In this document: piece by piece, positions 11,004-22,545 of the stretch
Layout of the letters: every line of letters starts with the position of its first letter
How positions within the stretch are numbered: position 1 is the stretch's first letter
Source: Chlorella sorokiniana
Taxonomy: Eukaryota > Chlorophyta > Trebouxiophyceae > Chlorellales > Chlorellaceae
Length of the DNA stretch: 64,000 bases
Direction of reading: 5' to 3'
Assembly: GCA_025917655.1 (NCBI GenBank)
Contig: CP084613.1
Span: 1,986,001-2,050,000, forward strand
Notes under the pieces: generated by a model
Seen by the model: the letters and a program-made list of their open reading frames with translations, nothing else
Database searches by the model: none
Told to the model about the DNA's origin: nothing
Translations under genes and position numbers: made by a program

Positions 11004-14000
11004 TCAATGGCCCTCGTAAAGAGCATGCAGCCTGGCTGGCACTGCCTCCAAGGCAGCTTCAAACTCAGCCCACAGCCCTGGCAGGCGGTCCACCCTCTCC
11101 AGCTCCTCATCCGGCACGCACACCTGCAGGCCCAGAAGCGCCTCATACTTGTCCTGACATGCTGCGGCGCGCTGCTGCAGCTCGTCCAGGTTCCCAACCA
11201 GCCGCCTGTGCACAATCTCCAGCTTCTCCACTGCCAGCTGCCGCTCATCAGCAGCTGACGTCGCTGCCTTTGCTGCATCCTGGGGCTGCCTCGGCTGAGC
11301 CATGCCTACGCCCCTGAGCTCGCCAATGCCCCGCTCAAGCTCGTGCACCAAAGAGTCCAGCTGAACAGTCGCTGAGCTGCACAGCAGCTCTACGAATGCT
11401 GACACCCATGTTTCGCACAGGATAACCAGCTGCTGCTTCAGCGTAGACGAATCTAGGCGGAGCCAGCGAACGTTGGTGGCCCAGTCCTCGGACAGTACCT
11501 GCGGATCAAGGAGCATGTCATTCTCGGCCCCCGCCAGCCGCCCCATTCCCCCAAACGGAGGCCTCCACCTACCTCCTCCTTCAGGTCTATGTATTTCTGT
11601 ATATCAGATAGATAGGAGGACACTGGCTTGTTGGCACGTTCATAGCGTTTCATGTAGGCAGTGCACTCGGTCTGCCACAGAGCCACCATATACTTCTTCT
11701 CGTGGAAAGTAAGCAGCTGCAGGGTGAAAACCCAGTGCTGAGCAAATCATGACGAGCCTTGAACTAGCCTCATGCCAAGCGCACCTCTTGAGCCTGCTCC
11801 ATGATGCTGCTAAGTGCGCACGTAATGTCCTGCATTTGCTTGGTAATTGCCTCTTCATCTTGTCCCAAAGCATCACCAAACGTGGGTGGCATTTCAGCCG
11901 ATCTGCGAGTGCAGAGAGAGAACTGCATCCGCGATTGCTGCTCTTCAAGGTGAAATATGCTCTGTGTGTGTTCATGTCTTCAGCACCTGAGGCATGCAGG
12001 GATCGGGCCCTTCTCTGCCTCTCCACAGCAGCGAAAAACTTCAGGAAGCAGGCGGGGCAGCGCTCCCAGCGATGCTACCGCAGCTTTACTAATGTTGTGC
12101 AGAACCTCAGACAAGTGTTGCAGCGTGGGCTTGAGTTCCACTCTGCAGCACAGCAACAGCATGCATTCCGCCAATTGTGCAGTAGCCTGCCTGAGAATGC
12201 AAACGCTGGGGAAATTGAACCTAGGCTTGCCCACCTTCCGTTTGTGTCCAAGAACATCCTGAGCACAAAGACGGGCAGCCCGTCTGCTCCCTTCTGTTCA
12301 TTGTGCAGCACGCGCGCCAAGTCATGCAGGCTGTGGCGTACACTTACTGTCAAAGATTCTAGCAACCGCTCGTCTGCACGGCGTACAAACGCCAGCCATT
12401 CTCGATAAACTTCCTCGCTGTCAGCTTTAAAATGTAGGAAAAGGGAGACCAACACATCCCGCAATTTTCCTATGGAATGCTGCAGAGTCGTGCACGTAGT
12501 TGCCTGCAAGAGAAGGTGTACGTCGGCTTGATCCCTCGAGGTCTGATGCAAGCTCACTGAAAAGGGATGACAAACCATTTGCGCATTCTGTTGCTCCTCA
12601 AATGCTGTCAAGTCGTACAGACGCTTGCGGTCTATGCGAATGAGCATCACTTCAGATGACATAGTGCAGGTTTGTGCAACAGCAGTGCTTGCCACCTTCA
12701 AGGCAGATATCACAGCGGACACCTCCTTGCAACATCGCAAGGCATCCCTCTGGAAGAAAGTAGTTTGATGGGATGGTGATGCCCATGTAAGCTTGTGCAC
12801 GCCAGGCAGCACACGGCGATCAAGGAACCTGCAGCACAAATGCACACATACAAAGTTCGAGTGCTGCTTCAACGCTGCAGTGGCTTGTAAAGTAGGATGG
12901 TGCAGCTGTACCTGACTCGATCCTTGCACAGCCGCCTCTCCTCAATCGTCAAGCTGCCCAACAACATGTTGTAGGCCCGAGACACTGCACAAGCTCCTAT
13001 CCACGTCGCCCGTAGGCGAAGGCGTTCTGGCAAAAGGCTTGCTGCTGCAGCTGGCACGCCCAGCCACTGTCGCTCAAAAACATATGCTTCCTCTAAAGCT
13101 AAAAGGAGCGCTGGGGCCAGGTTCACATGCAGGAAGCCGCACTCTGCCTTGTCCTGCCTCAGCAAATTGCTGTTCAAGAGACTGATTAAATCTGTTGCAG
13201 CTGTGCTAAACCACTGCACCAACACATGACAAGAAAATGTTTGTAACTTCTCATGACAAAGTGGAGTGGGCAGCAGTGCACACCTGCATGTTAATTGTAT
13301 TGATGCTCTGTTGCACACTTTGCTGCAGCCCACTGAATGCAATCATGGTCGCCACTGCCAACGGGATAGCCGGCATGTGCCTTGTGGCCGCAATCAAGTG
13401 AACCCAGGTGAACTCAATACGCTGGAGCAATCCTTTCAGCATTATGGCACGACTGGCATGATGCGGCAAGGGGGGCCTAGCCACCCATCTGCTTTTGCAA
13501 GTTCATACAGCTGCCTTACTAGGGCAAGCTCCTCCAAGAAAAGGTGATGCCAATCAGTCAAGCGTGCTTCAACCGCCTTCCTGTGTTTGTCACAGATGCA
13601 TGCAAGGCCTGGTGAGAAACTAAATCAATTTGCGTTTGAACCAGGCGCATCCAAAAATTAATCTTGCCTGAGGCACTCTCGGGTGCCTAGCTGTGCAAAT
13701 TCCTGGATCACATCCAGCTTGCGCGTAAGGGAGGGTGCACACACCACCGCAGTGCTAAATATAGTGCTCAACGTCTGCTCCAGGTCCCGCACAGCAGACC
13801 GGAAACCAGCCATGTCCTCATACCACCGGCTGCAACGTACATCTAGCACATCATACGGCAAATTTCTGAGCCTGCAAGCATGGGAGCTTGATCGGTACCT
13901 GAATACAGGATAAATTTGATCACTGGCAGTTTTACTTTTGCATCTGGTGCGCAAATGCCTTCTTGACCTCGCCTAACGCCCGTGCAACTCCTGGTGCCTT

Positions 14001-15266
14001 GCTACCACTGACAACTGCCACAAACCGCTGCCCGAATCCAAACTGCCGTTGGGCAGCACAGAGCTCTTGCAAGTCATGGCAACGCTGCATGAAAGCCTCG
14101 ACATGGGCAAATATGGAGGCTTGGTTGAAAGCCCACGGTCGCTCAGGCATAGCCGCTTGGACGCGCTCGGATGCCTGATTATATGCTGCCCTCCACGCTT
14201 CTCCAGCCCCGCAACACTGATCAAGAAGCAGCTGGGCAGATGCCAGGTTCGCGCCATTCAACATGCTGTCCACATCCAGCAAACTGCGACAGCGCTCCAG
14301 CACTGCATTTCCAACCTGGCGTAGCAGGCCAGTCAGCTGGTCCGGGGTATTATAGTGTGGTGCCAGAGCCCACACCATGCGACATGCGTCCAGCACTGGA
14401 GCGAGAGCATGCCCAAGCTGTGTGGGCTGAGCCAACATCAACTCAGAGCAAGCACCCTCCACAACCTCCAAGAAGGCCAGGTTGCTGGCTGCCTGCTCTG
14501 CTTCAGCTTCAATGCTGCTGCACAAGCTCAGGAATGGGGGTAGATGTGGCGAGCGAGCAGCTTTCAGCACCCCCAGGACTCTCCCCACGCCAGCACTGTT
14601 CAGCTGATGTCGCAGGCTGGCCAAGTCAGCACTGCTCTCGCGCCAAAGCGCCGCTTCCCCTGCAGGCCCATGGACTGCAGCTGTGTAGCGTTCCCCGCTG
14701 CGATGCCAAGCCACCAACTCCTGAATTTGATGCGACCATCTCAGCACCTGTGCCTCAAGCAGCTGAACAAGCTCTCGCTGCCGTGCTGCGGCGGCTGGGT
14801 CCGCAAGGCGTACATCGCAAGGCACAAAGAGCACAGTGTTGCCCTGCCTGGCATGCACTGTGTCACTCAAGGCACAGCTAAAGCTGGTTGCCTGTGCTAC
14901 CCAGTCAAGAAAAAGCTGTTCTGGCCAGGATTTGGCCGTCGCATGAGGTATATAAAGCCGTTCTATCACTCGCTGCATCTGATGCAGCGGGTCCTTGCCG
15001 CCAATGTGCGCTGCCACCACGTGCTCAGTGCAGCTGTCGGCATCACAGTCTCGCAGCAGGACCAACATACTGTTGAAGAGCGCTGGTGAGGGCAGTTGCA
15101 GCTCCATGTGCGGCTGACCCGCCGGGCCTGTGAAACAATAAAGAGCTGGCACCTCGCCCCGCTCAAAGCTTTGCCACAAGGCCGCATCCTCTATAAAGCC
15201 GTGCACCCTGGCCGCATCGACGCCATATGCCTTCGCCAATTTAGTGTGGTACGCAAGAGTAAACAA
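11004..15266 (-). CDS. Dynein heavy-chain tail without a motor domain
   Basis: This matches the N-terminal tail (DHC_N1 and the stretch up to the linker) of a dynein heavy chain; in the full protein this part holds intermediate chains and dimerises. The first large exon (13936-15266) has LPSPALFNSMLVLLRDCDAD, WSHQIQELV and a C-terminal ARALGEVKKAFAHQMQ. Later exons give YDVLDVRCSRWYEDMAGFRS (13668-13872), LVRQLYELAKADG, RAIMLKGLLQRIEF, LNSNLLRQDK, FLDRRVLPGVHKLTW and TKQMQDITCALSSIMEQ, and last WVSAFVELLCSSATVQLDSL, ending with a stop at 11004. About 1,200 residues are present, with no linker, AAA ring or stalk. The VPS9 gene converges about 150 bp downstream, leaving no room for the roughly 9 kb motor. 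The intron after 13668 begins CAG|GCAAG. Frame slips occur near 13485 and 12235. The true start may be further upstream. It could be a relic or a working headless tail. Confidence 0.75.
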
Positions 15267-15760
15267 TACAGCAGTGCAAGCACGTCAGTCGAAAGGCTTT
15301 GGCACCAAACCCAGCCACGGCAAAGCTATGCGCGCCTACACCTGGTGAATCAGCATGGAAAGCGCCATGACCAATGTCGCCCGACTGCGGCTGCTCCGGC
15401 AAAGGGGCGCGAGTGTTTGACCAAGAGTGCACAGCAGACTGTGGCAGGCAGTTTATAGGCGGAAGAGAGGGTGGATACGTTTTAGTGTTGCATTCAGCAC
15501 GCCTAAAGGCAATCTGAAACTTTCAGAAATACTTGCAGTACAAAGGTACACATAACCTTCAGCAGGCTAGTCTGATTCTCGTTGAGAGTCCATCCTCGAT
15601 CTGTCAGGTGATCAGGAACAGACGTATTCAACAGCCAGTCAAAGCGGACAGCTTTTTGCAGCTTCTTCTTTTCCGTCTTCCTCTTGCCTCCACAGTATGA
15701 TGTAGCCCTACGATTTGCCCTTCTGCAGAATTGGCGTTTCGATTGGCGCTGACCAACCAC

Positions 15761-16587
15761 ATGGATGCAGGGCGCCAGTTTGACGCTGCAGCTCAGTATG
15801 TTGCAGCTGCGGCGAGCAGCAAGGCTTTGTCGGATGCCCACCTCCTGGAATTATATGGCTTGTTTAAGCAAGCTACCATGAGCGACTGCAGCACTCCCAA
15901 GCCCTCCTTCTTTGACCGGCGAGGAAGGGCCAAATGGCACGCGTGGCAGTCTTGCCATGGCCTCAGCGAAAGCCAGGCGCAGCGTCAGTACGTTCAGCGC
16001 CTTCACGACCTCGTCCCAGGCTGGGACCCTGGAAGCATCAGCATGGACACAGCTACACGGGCGGGAGCAGGAGGCCCAGTGCAAAGCCGCATGGCGCAAA
16101 GCACAGAGGACGACATTGAGGTGAGCTGCCACTGGCTGGGCTGGGCGGATCCCTTTGCAGTGTGTCCATGCGATTAACGAGTGTAACGCTGGCGTTTGTT
16201 GTGCACCCCTGGCCCCAGGATGATGAATCCACTCCAGCCCTTCACCAAGCCGCCAGGGCAGGCAATGTTGCAATGGTGGAGCAGCTGCTACGGCATGGAG
16301 CCAGCATAGACCAAAGCGGCACAGACGGCGAAACTGCGCTTCACTGGGCGGCAGACAGAGGCCACGTGGAGGTTGTGCAGCTGTTATTGACCAGCGGCGC
16401 AGACGTGAATGCTATGGACAGCGATGGTCTCACACCGCTGTTTTATGCAGCAATTGCAGAGCAGCAAGCTGCAGGCAAGCTATTGGCTGGCGCACATGCA
16501 CGCTTGGACGTGCGCAGTTCTGAGGGCAAGACTGTGGCAGACGTGGCACCCAAGTCTTGGAGCTTTGTTCGTACAAAATGCAACTGA
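15761..16587 (+). CDS. Acyl-CoA-binding protein with ankyrin repeats (ACBD6/ACBP1-like)
   Basis: Two exons, 15761-16120 and 16219-16587, in the same phase. Residues 1-85 form the ACBP domain, which holds long-chain acyl-CoA in a four-helix bundle: DAHLLELYGLFKQATMSDCS, TPKPSFFDRRGRAKWHAWQ and the tail RLHDLVPGW, with the family's Tyr and Lys ligand positions. After an acidic linker come ankyrin repeats: TPALHQAARAGNVAMVEQLL, ETALHWAADRGHVEVVQLLL and LTPLFYAAIAEQQAAGKLLA. The order ACBP then ankyrin matches human ACBD6 and plant ACBP1/2. Unlike plant ACBP1/2 no N-terminal membrane anchor is visible, so a cytosolic form is likely. An acceptor-like site just upstream (tctgcag) leaves room for another 5' exon, but the chosen ATG already gives a full domain. 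Confidence 0.88.
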
Positions 16588-16715
16588 GGATACAGTTGAT
16601 ATGATTCATAGTCGTTCAGGTTCCAGACTGTACGTGTAAGGAACAGGAACGAAACATGCCCACGAGGGTCCCCACGCGCACACTGTGGCAAACAACCAAC
16701 ATGAACATACGGCCA

Positions 16716-17257
16716 TCACTGATTCGGCGGTACCCATGGCACAGCGGCTGCCGCTCCAGCATCGCTCCTGTTGTTGTCAACTTCCCCGCCAGCCTTGGCC
16801 TCGCCGGGTCCTCCAATGGGCTGCTGCTGCAAATGTTCCGGGTGTTGTGAAATGTACTGCGCAAAGGAGTCGCCAATACTTCGGTATGCTTGCATGACCT
16901 GCGATCACAAGCAGATTTCGTGACAACAGGGGAACAAACCTGCACAACTGCAGCAGCGACTTGTGCACGCACTGCAGCGATGTTTGTGTTCAGCTCGCAC
17001 GAGGAAGCAAGTGCGCGCAAGGGCCTCGGGTGTCTGGGTCTCATGGTTGGCCTTAATCTCCTTTATGATGCGCCTGGGGATCGGGAAGTGGACTTAACAA
17101 CAGCAGCTTTCCACACAGCAAGTGCAAAGATCACTGACTTGTTGTGGTCCAGGATGTCTTGAGCCGAATCAAAGAGACGAAAGTCTGGGAAAGCTATCGG
17201 CGCACGGCTACTGGGATCATCGCTGCTGGTCACATCTCTGCCGTTTGGAACTGCCAT
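16716..17257 (-). CDS. ELF4: ELF4-domain protein (EARLY FLOWERING 4-like)
   Basis: ELF4 is the small helical member of the plant evening complex, where it binds ELF3 and represses clock genes at dusk. Exons: 17139-17257, 16940-17073 and 16716-16898. With the donor AA|GTCAGT, the join gives FDSAQDILDHNK then RIIKEIKANHETQTPEALAR, the spacing of the Arabidopsis motif ILDQN..LI..VNENQ. The second helix reads ELNTNIAAV and is followed by YRSIGDSFAQYI, where the plant protein has LIQELNGNISKVV and then Y-SDL-TSF. The C-terminus is Gln/Gly-rich and ends at the TGA at 16716. Two bases are missing between LVR and ELNTN (near 17012) relative to the family. Total coding length is two short of a multiple of three, in agreement. 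An insertion of about ten residues precedes the YRSIGDSF segment. No CCT or MYB domain is present. Confidence 0.7.
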
Positions 17258-18057
17258 AGCGAGGCGAGAGGTGTGGCGGCGCCAGCCTGTCTCCGGACTG
17301 ATATGTCTTGAATAATTTAGGTTCTGTTCTCCTGTTTTCAAATAAGCTGAGCGCTGCCAAGGTTGCTTGCTGTGCAAAGGCTGCAGCAAACGAGTTCACA
17401 ACTATTTGGCAAGGCTTGAGTGTACATGTTGTACATCACACGTATCAGAAAAACTTCGACATCGTATGATGAACCCCTAGCACATGAGAGCACATGTGTC
17501 TGGAGTCATGGACAGCCGTCATGGGTTTGTAGGGCGGACCACGCCACAGTGGCGCTCCGCCCCCGGCGGCACCCTGTGCAGCCGCCTGCTGCTGCTGTTG
17601 TTGCTGCTGGCAGGCCGTTGCGTCCTGCGGCCGCCCCTCATCCCGGCCACTGCTCCTTCGGGGCCGCCTCCAGCTAGAAAGCCTCTGGGTAGTCGGCGGC
17701 TTGCTGCATGGCGGGCTACAGCACATGGCCGCTCCTTGCTGGCCACCTTGCCCTCATGCACCGCAGCACCTCAGAATGTTCCTGACGGCGTCAACATCGC
17801 GGTCTAGACCTGCGCATCAACAGGGGCCAAGGGGCAAGCGTGAAGGGAGGCGGAGCAAAATCATCAACATACCGTTCCCGCCCAGCAACCGCTAGGAAGG
17901 CTGCCAGCAGCTGCAATTGCCACATGGCCTATCCAGAGCGGTTCAGGGCTTGAGAAAAGTGTGGCCTGTGTCTGAATGCTGGCCGGCCCCTTCAGCCAGC
18001 CCTGACTCCTAGGCAAGATTTGCCCCAGTTACTGATTGCTACATGCTTCGCGATGTT
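17258..18057. other. Unassigned region with a CAG/CTG-rich tract
   Basis: No recognisable gene. Around 17583-17610 is a CTG/TTG-rich tract that on the minus strand encodes a run of eight Gln in an open frame (17445-17726), flanked by Ala/Gly. It could be an exon of an unrecognised Gln-rich protein, but no splice-linked partner exon was found. The rest should include the promoter of the ELF4-like gene. Confidence 0.3.
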
Positions 18058-19861
18058 TCACAGCGTTGGTTTCAAGCCTAAACTCAGTCTAGCCGCTTGC
18101 ACCGTGTTGTGCAACACTGCCGCTATGGTCATGGGACCCACGCCCCCTGGAACAGGCGTAAGGGCCGAGGCCACCTCTGCCACGTCATCGAAATCCACGT
18201 CACCCACCACATGCCACGGTTGCTTTGACTGCGCACACTCCTCTTCATACTGGTCATGGCGTGAGGTTGGGTGATTACCCGTCTCAGAGTCTTGTGCGTG
18301 TTCCTGCTGTATGTGGGATGCTGCACCCGCTGCCATTGATTTGGCATCAGGCGAGGCCTGCTGCTCTCGCGGTGCAGATTCCGTGCATGGCCCACCGTCT
18401 TCATGTGTGCTGGCCACGTGATCAGTTGCGCCGTCGCCGCAGCTGACCACATTAATGCCCACGTCAATGACCACCGCGCCTGGCTTCACCCACCCCCGCT
18501 TCACCAGGTGCGGGTAGCCCACAGCCACGACCAGGATGTCGCCAGTGCGCGTGATGCCCGGCAAGTCGGACAAGTGGGGCTGCTCCCGCTGGCTGCACTC
18601 CCAGTGCGCACAGGGGGCTCCTTCCTGCAGGGCTGCTGGTACATGACTGCGCAGTTGTTTATGCTCTTGCTGATGCTGCTGTCGCGAAATGCTGTGCTGC
18701 GCGTCACTGCGGGCTTTGCTACCAGGGCCTCTGCTGGAAGAAACGTCCACATCCAAATGATGTTGTGGTTGACTGCTGGCATACATACTCCCGCTCGTGC
18801 CGCCAAAACCAGCAGCATGAGCAGCCACAGGCCCAGGTATGCGCGGAAGGCACGCAGCAGCCTGTGCCCGCTGAGCGGCACGCTGCAATGCCAGCAGGGG
18901 CAGGGGCATAATGGGAAACAGCAATACATGTAGCAGGCTCTACGAGATAAGGTCATAAATTGCAGCAACTGCAAACTGCTCGCACCTCTGTCAAGGTGGA
19001 GTCAGCAAACAGCTCGCGGTAGGACGTGCGGTGAAGCACAGTGACAGTGGCCGCGCCCGCGTCCCGAAAGAGCATGGCCAGCGGCATGCCCACAATATTG
19101 CTGTCGCCCATGACCACCACGCTGCTGCCGCGCACAGTCACGCCGCTTCGCCGCAATAGCTCAATCACGCCCAGTGCGGTGCAAGGAATAAAGCGGGCTG
19201 CACGACCTCGCATGAGGATGCTGCCTGCATTCATCTTGTGAAGAGTCATGAAAGACCAGCGCCGCAATAGAGGTGGCAGCGGTGTCGAGCCGCGTGTAGG
19301 CAAAGCAGGCTGCATAGCCACGCTACCCACGCGCAAGCCGCACCCATGTTAAGGGGGTGAAAGCCATCTACATCCTTCTGTGGATCAAAGCTGTCGATGA
19401 TGGCTTCCTCCTTGATGTGCTGCGGCAGAGGCAGCTGGACCAGCACGCCATCGATACAGGGATCGGCACAGAGGGCGGCCACTGCCGCCTGAAGCTGAGA
19501 CTGTGAAACACTCTCTGAAAGCTGCCGCACTTCCGCAAACATGCCAACCTACAGTCCAGGCTTGATACTACATCAGCTGCAATGGCGTTGCCAAAGTAAC
19601 CTCATGGACGGTGTGCTGACGCATGTGTTCTTACCCGCTCGCAAGCCTCTCGCTTCCGAGTGACATAGAGCAGGCTATCAGGGCGAGAGCCCACCAAGAT
19701 CACGCCAAGTCCCGGCGGTCGGCCACCCTTAGCATACACGTCGCGCACATCCGTGCAAGCTCCTCCTGCCACGCTGCCGCCACAGCACGACCATCGAGGA
19801 TGGTGGCCTGTCGCTGCCGAGGTGCCTCGGCAATATAGTGAACTGACGACGCCGGACACAT
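18058..19861 (-). CDS. FOLD: FolD: methylene-THF dehydrogenase/cyclohydrolase
   Basis: This bifunctional enzyme interconverts 5,10-methylene-THF and 10-formyl-THF with NADP. Exons: 19635-19861, 19344-19548, 18986-19224 and 18058-18579. The start gives ATILDGRAVAAAWQEELAR, then GGRPPGLGVILVGSRPDSL and YVTRKREACERV with the catalytic Lys. Exon 2 has DGVLVQLPLPQH and DVDGFHPLNMG, exon 3 GDSNIVGMPLAMLFRDAG of the Rossmann fold, and exon 4 TGDILVVAVGYPHLV, GAVVIDVGIN and GGVGPMTIAAVLHNT. Between DVGIN and VVGDVDFDDVAEV, where most FolD proteins have about ten residues, there are roughly 75 acidic, Gln/His-rich residues. The third intron (18580-18985) is open on the coding strand and might be partly retained. 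One base appears lost near 19745. No plastid transit peptide is obvious. Confidence 0.9.
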
Positions 19862-20247
19862 CAGCTCTGCACTATGACTGCAACTACTTTCAGGTACTGT
19901 TTACATCGCATCGAACGCTTCTGCTTGTGCATACCTTGGCGTGCCTGCAACAGGCCCAAAGCGGTTGATCTCAACCGCGTACATGTGTCGATTCCCCGAC
20001 GTAGCAGCATGAATCGACTGCAGACGCGATCGTCTACGTCTACCGCTCGGCGTTCCAGAAGATCACAGCTACTTGCGCTGCAGAATGACAATCGTAATAT
20101 AACGATACGTCCACTCCACTTGTGTTTATTCAGCTTGCGCAAGCTTGCCAGCGACACGTCAGCGTCACCCAATTTTGTTGGCCCATAGGGCCTCCCAAGC
20201 AGCAAGGAAACCTGCCAACTGGCTGTTCCCTCTGTCCTGCTGCCAGA

Positions 20248-21120
20248 ATGTTACAGGGCTTCGTAGCCAGGAGTGCTGCCGGCTCGGTGCTTTTCCGCCG
20301 CCCCAACAAGAGAGCCCCGCTTTCCGTGCGCGCAATGTCCCAGCAACTGGACAAGAATACCAGTGAAGAGGTCGAATCATAAATTTTGTTGTGGTTGTGG
20401 GCCTTGAGGGATCAAATAGCGGCGGCGCCAGCGAGTCAGCCGACCCTCACCTCCCTGGCAGCGCTCCTGGTGCAGATATGGAAGGCTCGGCTGACCCCAG
20501 AGGAGTATACTGTGATTCGGCACAAGGGTGAGGTGTGCTCATCCTCTTAATGATTATCGATCCAATTATATTCCGAGGACTGCTGTTCCAGGCATGCGGC
20601 ATGCTCACCTATGGTCGTCGCATCCTAACTCTCAGGAACTGAGCGCCCGGGAACAGGAGAATACAACAAGCTTTACCCAAAGGATGGCGTCTTTGTGTGG
20701 TAAGCATTGAAAATGAGCCCGCCAACATGACACATCAATGTTTTCACTAGCGCACGAGCTTTCTCTGCAGCCGGGCATGCAGCCAGCCGCTGTATACTGC
20801 CGAAACAAAGTTCAACAGTGGCTGTGGCTGGCCAGCATTTTATGATTTCATCCCTGGTTCGGTTGACAAACACGAGGACCTGAGCTTGGGCATGCGTCGT
20901 GTGGAGATCACTTGCAGCAACTGTGGTGGCCACTTGGGCCATGTGTTTGATGGCGAGGTGCGTGCACAGGCTGCTGCCTCATTCCGGCCTGTGAACGATA
21001 AAGACGCTATAGACCCAACGTGTGCCTGACTCTGCTCTGGCGCAGGGCTTCCCGACACCGACCGATTCGCGGCATTGTGTCAACTCGCTGTCGATCAAGT
21101 TTGTTCCCGCTGACGAGTGA
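20248..21120 (+). CDS. MSRB: Peptide methionine-R-sulfoxide reductase B, plastid type
   Basis: MsrB reduces the R form of methionine sulfoxide in proteins. Five exons (20248-20370, 20476-20527, 20636-20699, 20771-20957, 21046-21120) join without any frame error. Residues 1-40 look like a plastid transit peptide: basic, Ser/Ala-rich, with no acidic residue until the LDKNTSEE segment. The catalytic domain reads LTPEEYTVIRHKG, ERPGTGEYNKLYPKDGVFVC, TKFNSGCGWPAFYDFIPGSV and GGHLGHVFDGE. Zinc ligands come from the pairs CRAC and CSNC. The reactive Cys lies in SRHCVNSLSIKFVPADE. The domain is full length and every motif is intact, so it should be active. The donor after exon 1 (GTCGAA) is weak, and that junction is the least certain. 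Confidence 0.93.
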
Positions 21121-21498
21121 AGGGCGCCAATACTGTGAAGCTGTAAAGGTGGCTTGCAAATTGTGTGGATCCCATGCATTCTCCACAGGAAGTGGGGCCA
21201 AGCGCAGCCGTCTTGTTGGCATGCTCGCAAAGTTGGTGTTGTGCTTCCGCATGAGACGTTGTCATTCCTCCTCAGCCATACGTTAGCCCCGCCTGCTGCT
21301 GCTCTGACACCGGCGCCCCTCCCGTTTTGAATACATTTACATCAGGTTTGCACTTGTACATTACAACAGACGTTCTGCCCTTCCAAGTCTGAATGGCTGC
21401 TGTTTGAACTCGCTGCTTAGTTTTCAGAACCGGCAAGTTCCGAGAGGCAGATCGCCGGAAGTGTTCAATTCTGTGAATTTGCTTCACAGTGAGCAGAG

Positions 21499-22545
21499 AT
21501 GGTCCGCCTAACGCTGATCGCTCGGACAAGGGATGGTCTGCCGCTGGCGGAGGGCCTGGACGCGGATAAGGAGCATGAAATGTACGCTTACAAGTCGCAG
21601 GCAAAGGTGGGCACATTGACCTATCCTGTGGGGCAAGGCCACTGCAGGAGGCGGCCGCACCCAAGCCGCAGTTGTTCCATTGAATTGCTGGACTGCTGTG
21701 CTCCGTGCTGTGCAGGGCATCCTGAAAAAGCTGGCAGTTAGCAGCACACGTCCTCCTGAACGCATGTCAATTGAATCTGGACCCTTCACGTTTCACTACC
21801 TCATAGACAGCGATGTGGTGTATTTGTCGCTGGCTGAGAAAGCGTACCCCAAAAACTTGCATTTCAGTATTTGGAGGAGCTGCAGAGCGAGTTCTCGCGG
21901 CTGTATGGCGGGCAAACAGAAGCTGTGACTCGCCCATATGCCTTCATCAAGTTTGGTGTGGAGCAGTTCTGTTGGTTGCTGCTGAACTGCCACTGTCAGG
22001 CTCACCATTAAGCGGTTCGCCCTTCCTTGCAGACACTTTTATCCAGAAGACGAAGAAGCTATACTTGGACACTCGCACGCAGCGTAACATATCGAAGCTG
22101 AATGCAGACATTGCAGAGGTCCACTCCATCATGACTCGCAACATACAGGATGTGCTGGGCCAGGGCGAGCGGCTAGATCGTGAGTTCAGCAAGCGGGGTG
22201 GGGGTGGCACACACGACGAGGGAGCATTCGGCCGCAGCGCGGGGCTGTGCAGGGGTGTCTGTGCAGGGAAGTGGCGGGGCGCATAGTTCGTGCAAAAAGG
22301 GCGGGCGGGAAAGCACACGCGGGCTGGCAGGCGCGCACGCACATGGACTCCTAGCTGTGCTAACGGCACGTTATTTTTCACTTGCAGGCATGACAGAGAT
22401 GTCTAATGCGCTGTCGCAAGATGCAAAGCAGTTTGCGGTCAAAGCTAAAGACTTGTACCATCAAGCACTGTTCCGCAAGTATCTTCCGCTGATCTTTCTG
22501 GCGGCTGTAGCTCTGCTTGTGCTGGCCATTAAGTTCATTTTTTAG
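21499..22545 (+). CDS. SEC22: Sec22 longin R-SNARE
   Basis: Sec22 is the R-SNARE of ER-Golgi vesicle fusion. Exons: 21499-21606, 21716-21955, 22033-22179 and 22388-22545. The longin domain begins MVRLTLIARTRDGLPLAEG and includes SIESGPFTFHYLIDSDVVYL and YLEELQSEFSRLYG. The SNARE helix runs from KLYLDTRTQRNISKLNADIA through MTRNIQDVLGQGERLD into exon 4. It ends in a single tail anchor, YLPLIFLAAVALLVLAIKFI, with a very short lumenal end, as expected. The order longin, coiled coil, anchor and the length (about 215 residues) are those of Sec22 and not of Ykt6, which is lipid-anchored. One base seems missing near 21867 between LHF and QYLEEL. Confidence 0.92.

Noticed and set aside
12075-12929. 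Open frame on the minus strand taken as a separate gene
   Set aside because: Its exons continue the dynein tail in order and spacing, so it is part of that gene.
17484-17807. Plus-strand frame with a Leu run that resembles a signal peptide
   Set aside because: The Leu run is just the CTG reading of the CAG/CTG tract; no downstream exon or family supports it.
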